NCBI GenBank assembly: GCA_003697065.1
Contig: RFFY01000377.1
Location: 1 to 9,259, forward strand
Source of the DNA: Actinomyces sp.
GTDB lineage: Bacteria; Actinomycetota; Acidimicrobiia; Acidimicrobiales; Aldehydirespiratoraceae
Length of the DNA: 9,259 nucleotides
Direction: 5' to 3'
Position numbers and translations under genes: made by a program. The notes under the pieces are model-generated. The model was not told the origin of the DNA. It saw nothing but the letters and a program-made list of their open reading frames with translations, and made no database searches. Position 1 is the first letter of the stretch. Each line of letters opens with the position of its first letter. Shown piece by piece: positions 1-6,394 of the stretch.

Positions 1-1418
1 CGCTCTCGCACCGCCCCGGCAAGAGGGATCCCGACATCGGTGTCGAGAACGACGAGGTCGCCGCCCATCTCGCCCGCGTCGGTCTGCACCGTCGCGTCGC
101 CCCGGGCCCGATCCCCGGCACCGTTCGCCTGGTCCCTCTCACCGAACGGCACCCACGGGTGACCGTCATCGTCCCCACCGCGGGGCGGGGCCGCCCCCGG
201 CCCCTCGTGACGGCCTGCCTCGCCGCCCTCGATCGCACCGAGGGGGTCGAGCTCGACGTCATCGTCGTCGTCGACACCGCCTACACCGGCGATCCCGAGG
301 ATCTGCTCGTCGGTCGCCACCACCCGACGCGCCTGCTGGAGCGCCCGCCCGGGCCCTTCGACTTCGCGGCCGCCTGCAACCGGGGCCTCGTCGAAGCCGG
401 CGGTGACGCGGTCCTCTTGCTCAACGACGACGTCGAGGCCCTCGATCCCCTCTGGCTGGCGCGCATGGTGGCCCACCTCGACGATCCCGGTGTGGGCGTG
501 GTCGGGGCGCGCCTGGTCTACCCCGACCACACCCTCCAGCACATCGGCGTGGTCATCGACGACGCCCGACCCCTGCATCCCTTCGTCGGCGCCTCCCTCG
601 ACCATCCGGGCCCCTGGGGCCTGTTGCGTCATCCCCGCGAGGTCGTCGCCGTCACCGGCGCCTGTCTCCTGGCGCGGCGGACCGATCTCGTCGCCCTCGG
701 CGGTCTGTCGCGGGAGTTCCCCCTGTCGTTCAACGACACCGACCTGTGCCTGAAGATGCTCGCCGCCGGTCGACGGGTCGTCGTGGAACCCGACGCCGTC
801 TGTATCCACCACGAGAGCGCCAGCCGGGCTCCGCAGATCACGTCGGCGGAGTGGGACGCCTGGATCGCCCGCTGGGGCGCTGTCGAGGATCCCTGGTACC
901 ACCCCGCCTACCATCGTCCCCGCCACGAGGACCGACGGCTCGACGCCGACCACCTCCCACCATCGACCCCACCCGATCCCCGCCGCGCCACCGTGCGCGA
1001 CACCGTCATCCGCCCCCGGGTCCACCGCTCGCCCGCCCACGCCGCGGCCCGAGCCGGCCGACCCCGAGCCGACACGAGGGTCCGCATGCCCGAGCTCACT
1101 CCAGCCGACGGCGCCGACGCCCCCGGGCCCGGCCCCGGCCACGCCGAGGATCCGGCCCTCGGCGAGGATCCGGTCGCCCTGCGTCTCGAGATCCTGCGCC
1201 TGCGCGACGTGGCCGCCGGTGCCGCCGCCCGCACCGCCGTGCTCGAGGACCGCGTCCACGAGCTCGAGGACGAGCTCGAGCGCTTCGAGGGCCTCATGGA
1301 GGCCCATCAGGCGCTCATCGCGCGCCACGAGGCCCTGCTCGCCCACCCCGTGCTGCGGGCCCAGCGCCTGCTGGGTCGGGTCGTGGGTCGGGTCTCCCGC
1401 TCCGGAGGCAGACGATGA
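1..1418 (+). CDS. Family 2 glycosyltransferase with C-terminal coiled coil, 5' end outside the window
   Basis: Probable cytoplasmic glycosyltransferase adding a sugar from a nucleotide donor to a growing surface glycan; the sugar cannot be told. The frame is open from base 3 to the left edge, so the gene starts outside the window. The GTG at 159 is an internal codon: the residues before it (ending PGTVRLVPL) are the usual lead-in to this GT2 subfamily. Counting from base 3, 471 residues are visible. The GT-A domain begins at VTVIVPT (about 52-58), has the metal-binding LNDDVE at 140-145, VTGACLLARR near 217, FNDTD at 243-247, HHESAS near 269, and ends around DPWYHPAYH (about 296). An 80-residue Pro/Arg/Ala-rich, probably disordered linker follows, then a coiled coil (about 394-447) with repeated L-E-D/E heptads and a basic tail. 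Resembles rhamnosyltransferase-like GT2 proteins of O-antigen clusters. The stop overlaps the next start by 4 bases (ATGA). Family call firm; acceptor and donor unknown. Confidence 0.9.
   Translation, partial: LSHRPGKRDPDIGVENDEVAAHLARVGLHRRVAPGPIPGTVRLVPLTERHPRVTVIVPTAGRGRPRPLVTACLAALDRTEGVELDVIVVVDTAYTGDPEDLLVGRHHPTRLLERPPGPFDFAAACNRGLVEAGGDAVLLLNDDVEALDPLWLARMVAHLDDPGVGVVGARLVYPDHTLQHIGVVIDDARPLHPFVGASLDHPGPWGLLRHPREVVAVTGACLLARRTDLVALGGLSREFPLSFNDTDLCLKMLAAGRRVVVEPDAVCIHHESASRAPQITSAEWDAWIARWGAVEDPWYHPAYHRPRHEDRRLDADHLPPSTPPDPRRATVRDTVIRPRVHRSPAHAAARAGRPRADTRVRMPELTPADGADAPGPGPGHAEDPALGEDPVALRLEILRLRDVAAGAAARTAVLEDRVHELEDELERFEGLMEAHQALIARHEALLAHPVLRAQRLLGRVVGRVSRSGGRR
1404..1408 (+). promoter_or_regulatory. 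Ribosome binding site GGAGG fixing the second glycosyltransferase start
   Basis: GGAGG ends 6 bases before the ATG at 1415 and lies inside the last codons of the preceding gene. Together with the ATGA stop/start overlap it decides this start, although the same frame stays open upstream to 746 as an antisense-free shadow of the previous gene. Confidence 0.8.
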
Positions 1419-2476
1419 CGGCCGATTCGGCGAGGCCGTTCCTCAGCGCCATCGTGAGGACCCAGGGGCGCCGGCCGCGCTCCCTCGCCGAGGCGGTCGA
1501 CTCCCTACGCGCCCAGGACGACGACGACCTGGAGATCGTCGTGGTCGTGCACGGCGACGAGGCCCGGCGCACGGCGACCGAGCGCGAGCTGGGCGACCGG
1601 GTCGTCGCCGCTGACGCGTTGCCGCCCGTGCGGGTGGTCGGGGTGAGCGGTGGTGGCCGCGCCCGGCCCCTCAACGCCGGGATGGCCGCCGCCCGTGGCC
1701 ATTACGTCGCCTTCCTCGACGACGACGATCTCGCCCGTCCCGACTGGGTGGCGGCCTTCCGTGCCGGTGCCGCCGAGGCCCCGGATCACCTCGTCCGGGC
1801 CGCCTCGGAGACCCAGCACTGGCGGACCGACGCCGACGGCCAGCCCCTGGAGCCCGTGGACGATCCGCACCGGGAGTTCCCCGACACCTTCGACCTGCTC
1901 GCCCACTTCGCCCGCAACCTGACCCCGATCTGCTCGATCGCCCTGCCGCTCCGGGCGGCGCGGGACCGGGGCCTGGAGTTCGCCGAGGAGCTTCCCGTCC
2001 TCGAGGACTGGGACCTGATCATGCGGGCGGCCCTCGACCTGGGGATCGTCTCGGTCCCGAGGGCGACGTCCCTGTACCGCCGCGGCAACACAGGCGGTAG
2101 CGCGTCGGCCGCCGACGAGCTGAGCTGGGCCGAAGCCCACGCCGCGGTGATCGCCCGCCTCGACGCCCGGACCGTGTGCCTGCCTCCCGGGTCAGCCCAA
2201 CGCCTCGCCCGTGCCGAGTTCACCACGGGGGGCGACACCGTCCACCGGGGGATCGTCGAGGAACGCATCGCCCATGATCCCGGCGACGAGCGGACCCGGC
2301 GCCTCGCCGCCGAACTCCGCCACCTCGAGGTGCGGCGGGAGCGCGACGTCGCCCGCCTCAGGGCCGAACGCGACGCCGAGCGCCGCCTCCGTATCGCCTA
2401 CGAAACCTCACCGTGGTGGCGGGCGACCGGCCCCCTGCGCCGTCTGGCCGCGTGGGTCACCCGGGGGCGCCGCTGA
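1415..2476 (+). CDS. Family 2 glycosyltransferase with C-terminal coiled coil
   Basis: Predicted cytoplasmic GT-A glycosyltransferase of 353 residues. It opens with the standard beta strand FLSAIVRTQGR (9-19), has the nucleotide-sugar contact region near LEIVVVVHGD (39-48), the RARPLNAGMAAARG segment (82-95), the metal-binding FLDDDD (100-105) and the late acidic motif LEDWDL (196-201) that usually supplies the catalytic base. After the catalytic domain (to about 250) comes a charged helical region (about 295-328, Arg/Glu/Ala-rich) predicted to form a coiled coil, and then SPWWRATGPLRRL (332-344), a short C-terminal motif seen on many actinobacterial glycan-cluster enzymes. Start chosen by the GGAGG at 1404 and the 4-base overlap with the previous gene, so the two are translationally coupled. 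Its last 69 bases run antisense to the end of the acyltransferase gene. Donor and acceptor sugars cannot be inferred. Confidence 0.92.
   Translation: MTADSARPFLSAIVRTQGRRPRSLAEAVDSLRAQDDDDLEIVVVVHGDEARRTATERELGDRVVAADALPPVRVVGVSGGGRARPLNAGMAAARGHYVAFLDDDDLARPDWVAAFRAGAAEAPDHLVRAASETQHWRTDADGQPLEPVDDPHREFPDTFDLLAHFARNLTPICSIALPLRAARDRGLEFAEELPVLEDWDLIMRAALDLGIVSVPRATSLYRRGNTGGSASAADELSWAEAHAAVIARLDARTVCLPPGSAQRLARAEFTTGGDTVHRGIVEERIAHDPGDERTRRLAAELRHLEVRRERDVARLRAERDAERRLRIAYETSPWWRATGPLRRLAAWVTRGRR
2408..2476. other. Tail-to-tail coding overlap of two convergent genes
   Basis: The last 69 bases of the rightward glycosyltransferase are also the last 69 bases of the leftward acyltransferase, on opposite strands. 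On the glycosyltransferase strand this encodes the recognisable SPWWRATGPLRRL tail; on the other strand it encodes a low-complexity Ala/Pro/Gly/Arg end (residues 703-724) outside the SGNH core. The acyltransferase tail therefore looks like the later extension into existing coding sequence. No hairpin terminator separates the two transcription units here. Confidence 0.85.
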
Positions 2477-4582
2477 GGCGACGGGACGCGCCGGTGCCAG
2501 ATCATCGAGCGCTCCGGTGGCCTCCAACAGGTGGAGGAGCTCCGGCGCCAACTGGACCGAGTACTGCTCGGCCAGGTGGTGCGAGTCCGCATAGCGGATG
2601 ACACCGTCGGGCGTGACCGGCGCACAGGGGTCGGTCGGACAGGCGAGCGACGCCGTGTCGGCCCAGAAGACGGTGACACCGTCCGCGGCCTCCCGTTCGA
2701 CCTCCGAGAGGAGCTCGTCGCCCATGGCCGGACCGACGGCGAACGCACAGGCCTCGACATCGCCGGGATGAGCGCTGAGGCACTCGGGGATCGAGAACCC
2801 GGGTCGGGGGACGTCCCCGAGGAACACGATGCGCGCCCCGGTCGGTCGCAGTGCGTCGATGGTCGCCCGGACGCCCCGACGCCAGACCGCCTTGATGGCC
2901 TCGGGATCCGACCCCACATGGCGACCGGAGCCGTAACCGAGGTCGTTCTGGCGTCCCTTTCGCCCGATGACGATGAGATCGATGGGCGAGTCGGCGCTCA
3001 TGGCCGCGAGCCGGGAGAACAGGATCGGGCGCCAGGTTTCACAGCTGAGGTAGCGCTCCCCGGTGCGTCGGAGGTAGGTCACGGCGTCCTGGACGAAGCA
3101 GGAGTTCTTCGTCCAGGCATAGGCGTCGACGTTCGTCTGGTCGGCGATGAGCTCGAGGGCCGGGGCCCACATCCGTGCGTGCGAGTCACCGATCAGCACG
3201 ATCCGGGGACCGCTGGCGTCCGGCCGGTCGGTCCCACCGAGCCGGCACGAGGCGGGATCCGGCACGAGCTCGTCGATCTGATCGCTCCAGCACGTGACCG
3301 TGGGCAGCCGTGCGTCCGCAGGCGACACCGGACGGGGCGGGGGCGGCGTGACGAGAACGCGGCCCGGGGACGATCCGGGGTCCGGCGGCTCGATCGCCGT
3401 CGGATCCGGTCCGGGAGCGGCGAGGTCGAGGGGTGTGTCACCGGCCGGAAGCCGTGACACACCGACGAGAGCGAGGGCCGCGACGACCATGGCACCCGCT
3501 CCGACACCGAGACTGAGGCGCGGGGACGCGACGAGGCGACGGGCGTGGCGGATCGGCTCCTCGACCAGGGCCCGGGAAGCCGCCGCGAGGGCGACGGCGG
3601 CGACCAGAGCGACAGCCACCGCCACGGGGTGGGACGCTTCGAGTCCCCAGCGATCGGCGGCCAGCGGGACCAGACCCAGCAGGGGCCAGTGCCACAGGTA
3701 CAGGGCGTAGGACCGTTTCCCGAGCCACACGAGGGGCTCCCGGGCCAGGAGACCGTTCACCACCGATCCCGGGCCGGCGGCGATGACGAGCAGGGTGCCC
3801 ACGACCGGTAGAGCGGCCCGCCACCCGGGGTAGGGCGTCGCCGCGCCGTAGACGACAGCGCCGGCGAGCGCCATGAGGAGTCCGGCGCCCGCCACGACGC
3901 CCCGCAGCCCCATCCGGTTGTTCGCCATGGGGCGAGCGGCGACTGCCACCAGTGCCCCCAGTGCAATCTCCCACAGGCGAGCCGCCGTCGAGAAGTAGCT
4001 CGTTCCTGCCGCCGTGCTGGCCGCCGACGACCAGGCCAGGGACGCACACACGACCGAGGCCGCCACCATCGCGAGCACGCGTCGACACGAGCCGCGGCCG
4101 CGGCGGAGGAGAAGGGCTCCTGAAATCAGGAGGGGCCACAGGACGTAGAACTGCTCCTCGATCGACAGCGACCAGTAGTGCAGGACCAGGCTGTCGGTGA
4201 CGCTCGCGTCCGAATACGCCACCGCCCGGTCGGCGAAGCGCCAGTTCGAGACGTACAGAAGCGCACTGCGGGCATCGGCCACCAGGGTCGGACGGGCCAG
4301 GGGTGGACTCAGGGCCGCGCCCAGCGCCACCGTGGTCACGAGAACGACCGCGGCGAGGGGGATCAAACGCCGTACCCGACGGGCCCAGAAGGCCAGCACA
4401 GCGACGCCGCCCCGCTCTTCGATCTCGGCGACGAGCAGACCCGTGATGAGAAAACCCGACACGGCGAAGAAGACGTCGACGCCCACGTACCCACCCGAAA
4501 AGCCTGGAATCGCCGCGTGGTAGGCGATGACCAGCACGACCGCCACCGCCCGGAGACCGTCGATGTCGGGCCGGTACCGCAC
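2408..4582 (-). CDS. Membrane O-acyltransferase fused to an SGNH domain (OafA/YrhL type)
   Basis: Predicted inner-membrane enzyme of 724 residues that transfers acyl, usually acetyl, groups from the cytoplasmic donor onto a glycan outside the membrane. The N-terminal acyltransferase-3 domain (1 to about 350, roughly ten membrane spans) starts with RPDIDGLRAVAV and carries the essential Arg-X10-His pair (R11, H22), GGYVGVDVFFAVSGFLIT (30-47) and SLSIEEQFYVLWP (138-150). One more span (about 355-376) and a Pro-rich linker (about 380-425) lead to the extracytoplasmic SGNH domain (about 430-685), with the nucleophile block IGDSH (464-468, S467) and the DSHH block (D666, H669); paired cysteines suggest an exported fold. 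This length and order match the OafA-SGNH fusion subfamily. Start is GTG at 4582, which gives the canonical N-terminus. It is 9 bases downstream of the sulfotransferase remnant's stop and has no purine-rich ribosome site, suggesting reinitiation or leaderless-like coupling. Acceptor glycan is inferred from the neighbours only. Confidence 0.94.
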   Translation of the reverse strand: MRYRPDIDGLRAVAVVLVIAYHAAIPGFSGGYVGVDVFFAVSGFLITGLLVAEIEERGGVAVLAFWARRVRRLIPLAAVVLVTTVALGAALSPPLARPTLVADARSALLYVSNWRFADRAVAYSDASVTDSLVLHYWSLSIEEQFYVLWPLLISGALLLRRGRGSCRRVLAMVAASVVCASLAWSSAASTAAGTSYFSTAARLWEIALGALVAVAARPMANNRMGLRGVVAGAGLLMALAGAVVYGAATPYPGWRAALPVVGTLLVIAAGPGSVVNGLLAREPLVWLGKRSYALYLWHWPLLGLVPLAADRWGLEASHPVAVAVALVAAVALAAASRALVEEPIRHARRLVASPRLSLGVGAGAMVVAALALVGVSRLPAGDTPLDLAAPGPDPTAIEPPDPGSSPGRVLVTPPPPRPVSPADARLPTVTCWSDQIDELVPDPASCRLGGTDRPDASGPRIVLIGDSHARMWAPALELIADQTNVDAYAWTKNSCFVQDAVTYLRRTGERYLSCETWRPILFSRLAAMSADSPIDLIVIGRKGRQNDLGYGSGRHVGSDPEAIKAVWRRGVRATIDALRPTGARIVFLGDVPRPGFSIPECLSAHPGDVEACAFAVGPAMGDELLSEVEREAADGVTVFWADTASLACPTDPCAPVTPDGVIRYADSHHLAEQYSVQLAPELLHLLEATGALDDLAPARPVASAAPPGDPRGQTAQGAGRPPPR

Positions 4583-4591
4583 GGCGGGAGA

Positions 4592-5182
4592 CTAGGCGGG
4601 CAGAAGGGGGCGACGGGGTCCCCGCCCGGGAACGGTCCCGAACCCGGCGCGGAGCTCGTCGGAGGGCTCTAGGCCGACGAAGGCGCAGATCTCCTCCACG
4701 GCGGCGTCCGGATCGTGGACCAGCTCCTCGAGGGCGACCTCGAGATAGGTGGAGGGATAGGCCACGCGACGGACCGCGGACCAGCGGGTGAGGACGTTGG
4801 CGACCCGCCGCGCCGTGGCGACGACATCGTCGCCGCCCCAGCGGGCCCTCTGGTGAGACGCCACCACGTCACGCATGTCGCGATACACCGCTGCGCGGTG
4901 ACACCGGTACGAGGCGATGGAGGTCGTAGCGGTTCCAGATCGGTGCGAGCAGGGAACGACGTCCGGCCCGCCGCATCATCCGCTCGAAGCGGTGGAGGGC
5001 GTGATCGGCGTCGTAGGGCCATCGGTGCCTCGTCGGGGCACGAAAGAGGTCCAGCGCACCGTCCGGGTCGACGACCGCACGGGGTTCGACCGGGAGGGAG
5101 GCCACCCGCTCGTGGCGGGCCAGGACCCGGCGCAGATGGTGGTTCCGCTGCGCCCGGTCCGGGCGACGAAGATCGGGGTCAT
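4592..5182 (-). pseudogene. Sulfotransferase remnant (frameshifted, middle missing)
   Basis: The intact family transfers sulfate from PAPS to a sugar or other hydroxyl. The start at 5182 (ATG, with GGGGA 4 bases upstream) reads MTPIFVARTGRSGTT, the 5'-phosphosulfate-binding loop. The match then jumps frame near 5138: the next frame reads HLRRVLARHERVASLPVEPR and on to LLAPIWNRYDLHRLV, ending at a stop at 4869. Adding one C to the ACCACC run (GG on the + strand near 5138) would restore RSGTTHLRRVLARHERV exactly. A second change of frame lies around 4890-4915, after which YRDMRDVVASHQRARW (the 3'-phosphate-binding segment) and a typical C-terminal helix region EICAFVGLE continue to the stop at 4592. 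The joined pieces total about 197 codons against the usual 250-320, and roughly 80-100 residues normally found between the two motifs are absent. Without correction the product stops at 4976. Almost certainly non-functional unless the assembly is wrong. It sits between the Wzz-like gene (35-base gap) and the acyltransferase. Confidence 0.82.
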
Positions 5183-5217
5183 GGCGTCCCCGTCCCGGGT
5201 CAGCGCCTTCGCCGCGA

Positions 5218-6384
5218 TCAGTTCCGCGCGCTCACGCCCGCCCAGTCGAGTTCGCGACGTGGGACACCGACGAGAAGCACCCCGAGCCGGTCGAAGCCGG
5301 CGGCGCGAAGGGTCGCCAGAGCCGACGAGAGCTGGTTCTCGGTGCTGCGGCCGAAGCGAGCCGCGACCACCACCGGTCCGGGCTCGCCGGGACCGGGCGG
5401 GAGCCCGTGTTCCACCATGGACAGCCGGCGTCGACCCCCTCCGCGCTCGTAGAGGGCCACGGCGGCCGTGGCGGCCTCGTGCTCCCCCATGCCCACGACC
5501 GGCACAGCTCCGTCCTCGGGAACACCCGCGGACGAGGCGAGTGCGTCGATGGCCGCGGCCACGGCCCCACACTCCTCGTCGCCCGCCTCGTCCGGGTCCG
5601 GGGCGACACCCAAAGCGACGGCCGTCGGGGCCACCTTCTCGATCTGGAGCCGGCGTCGGATGTGGGGATCGAACACCACATGGAGGCCGAGGCCCACAGC
5701 CAGAAGCACGAGGGCCATCAGGGCGCCGACAGCCACCCCCCGGGCGACACCACCGCCCTCGTTGATCTCCGTGGTGACCGTGTCGGTCAGGCGATCGAAC
5801 ACGGCACTCCGGTAGGACTGGAGATTGTCCAGCTCCGAGCGGGCCTCGGACAGCGCCACCAGGAGCTCAGCCCGGGTCCTTTCGACGTCGGGATCATCCC
5901 CGGCGTCACCGAGGTCGGCGATCGTGGTCTCGAGCGAGAGCACCCTCTGCTCGGCCGCGACCACCGCGTCGTCGAGCTGGGGCCGCAGGGTGGCATCGAT
6001 GCGCGCCAGCGCGTCGGACTGCCAGTGATCGAGGTCGTCGGTGACACCCCCGGCGTCGTCACCGGTGATGGTGATCTCGAGCGTTCCCGTCGACGGGTCG
6101 GCACGGACCGACCCGGATACGTCGGCGGCGTCCAGGGCGTCGCGGAGCGAAGCCACGATTCGGGGGAGGTCGACCTCGACGGGTGGGACCCCCAACAGAC
6201 CGGCGAGGGCCGGGGTGTCGGCGAACTGGATCCTCCGGCTTCCCTCCACCGACGACGTCCGTAACGTGAGAACCGCACCGAGCAGAGCACCCAGCACCAT
6301 CACGACGACCAGTAGGTGCCAGCGCCGGCGGGCCAGGCGGAGCGCGTCCTCGAGAACACTGTCGTAGATCGCCGATTCGGTCAT
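5218..6384 (-). CDS. Wzz/GumC-type polysaccharide co-polymerase with a degenerate BY-kinase-like tail
   Basis: Predicted inner-membrane protein of 388 residues that would set chain length or assist export of the polymer made by the neighbouring Wzy-like protein. Layout: short cytoplasmic N-terminus (YDSVLEDALRLARRRW), span 1 (about 23-42), an extracytoplasmic domain (about 43-212) whose second half (about 130-200) is predicted coiled coil, span 2 (about 213-238), and a 150-residue cytoplasmic tail. The tail starts FDPHIRRRLQIEK, like the linker of bacterial tyrosine (BY) kinases. VPVVGMGEHEAATAAVALYE (294-313 region) sits where Walker A should be but lacks GxxxxGK[ST]; the end, PVVVAARFGRSTENQL to LGVLLVGVP (337-375), resembles the final strands of that fold. 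No Walker B Asp-rich strand or C-terminal Tyr cluster is seen. Start: ATG at 6384 with GAGGTGA just upstream, 3 bases after the previous stop. The family call rests on topology and context, not on a strong motif. Confidence 0.78.
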   Translation of the reverse strand: MTESAIYDSVLEDALRLARRRWHLLVVVMVLGALLGAVLTLRTSSVEGSRRIQFADTPALAGLLGVPPVEVDLPRIVASLRDALDAADVSGSVRADPSTGTLEITITGDDAGGVTDDLDHWQSDALARIDATLRPQLDDAVVAAEQRVLSLETTIADLGDAGDDPDVERTRAELLVALSEARSELDNLQSYRSAVFDRLTDTVTTEINEGGGVARGVAVGALMALVLLAVGLGLHVVFDPHIRRRLQIEKVAPTAVALGVAPDPDEAGDEECGAVAAAIDALASSAGVPEDGAVPVVGMGEHEAATAAVALYERGGGRRRLSMVEHGLPPGPGEPGPVVVAARFGRSTENQLSSALATLRAAGFDRLGVLLVGVPRRELDWAGVSARN

Positions 6385-6387
6385 CGT

Positions 6388-6394
6388 TCACCTC
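6388..6394 (-). promoter_or_regulatory. Ribosome binding site GAGGTGA of the Wzz-like gene
   Basis: GAGGTGA on the minus strand contains the stop codon of the upstream polymerase gene and lies 3 bases from the ATG at 6384 (6 bases counted from the GAGG core). Termination of one gene and initiation of the next use the same site, so the two should be translated in a coupled manner. Confidence 0.75.

Noticed and set aside
159..161. GTG at 159 as the start of the first glycosyltransferase
   Set aside because: The same frame is open to base 3 and the residues before it are the typical lead-in of this GT2 subfamily, so the gene begins outside the window.
1145..1173. Short direct repeat CGAGGATCCGG (two copies)
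   Set aside because: It encodes the in-frame peptide repeat EDP in a disordered linker; too short and isolated to suggest a regulatory or mobile element.
746..1414. Long rightward open frame running into the second glycosyltransferase from 746
   Set aside because: It translates to Arg/Pro/Gly-rich sequence that is a frame-shifted shadow of the first glycosyltransferase; the real start at 1415 has a good ribosome site and a 4-base overlap.
2531..3457. 308-codon rightward open frame opposite the acyltransferase SGNH domain
   Set aside because: Antisense shadow; the opposite strand carries the GDSH and DSHH catalytic blocks.
5130..5145. Programmed ribosomal frameshift in the sulfotransferase
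   Set aside because: No slippery heptamer is present, and a second frame change plus a missing middle segment point to decay.
5407..6264. 285-codon rightward open frame opposite the Wzz-like gene
   Set aside because: His/Gly/Arg/Asp-rich shadow without domains; the minus strand has the start, ribosome site and two membrane spans.
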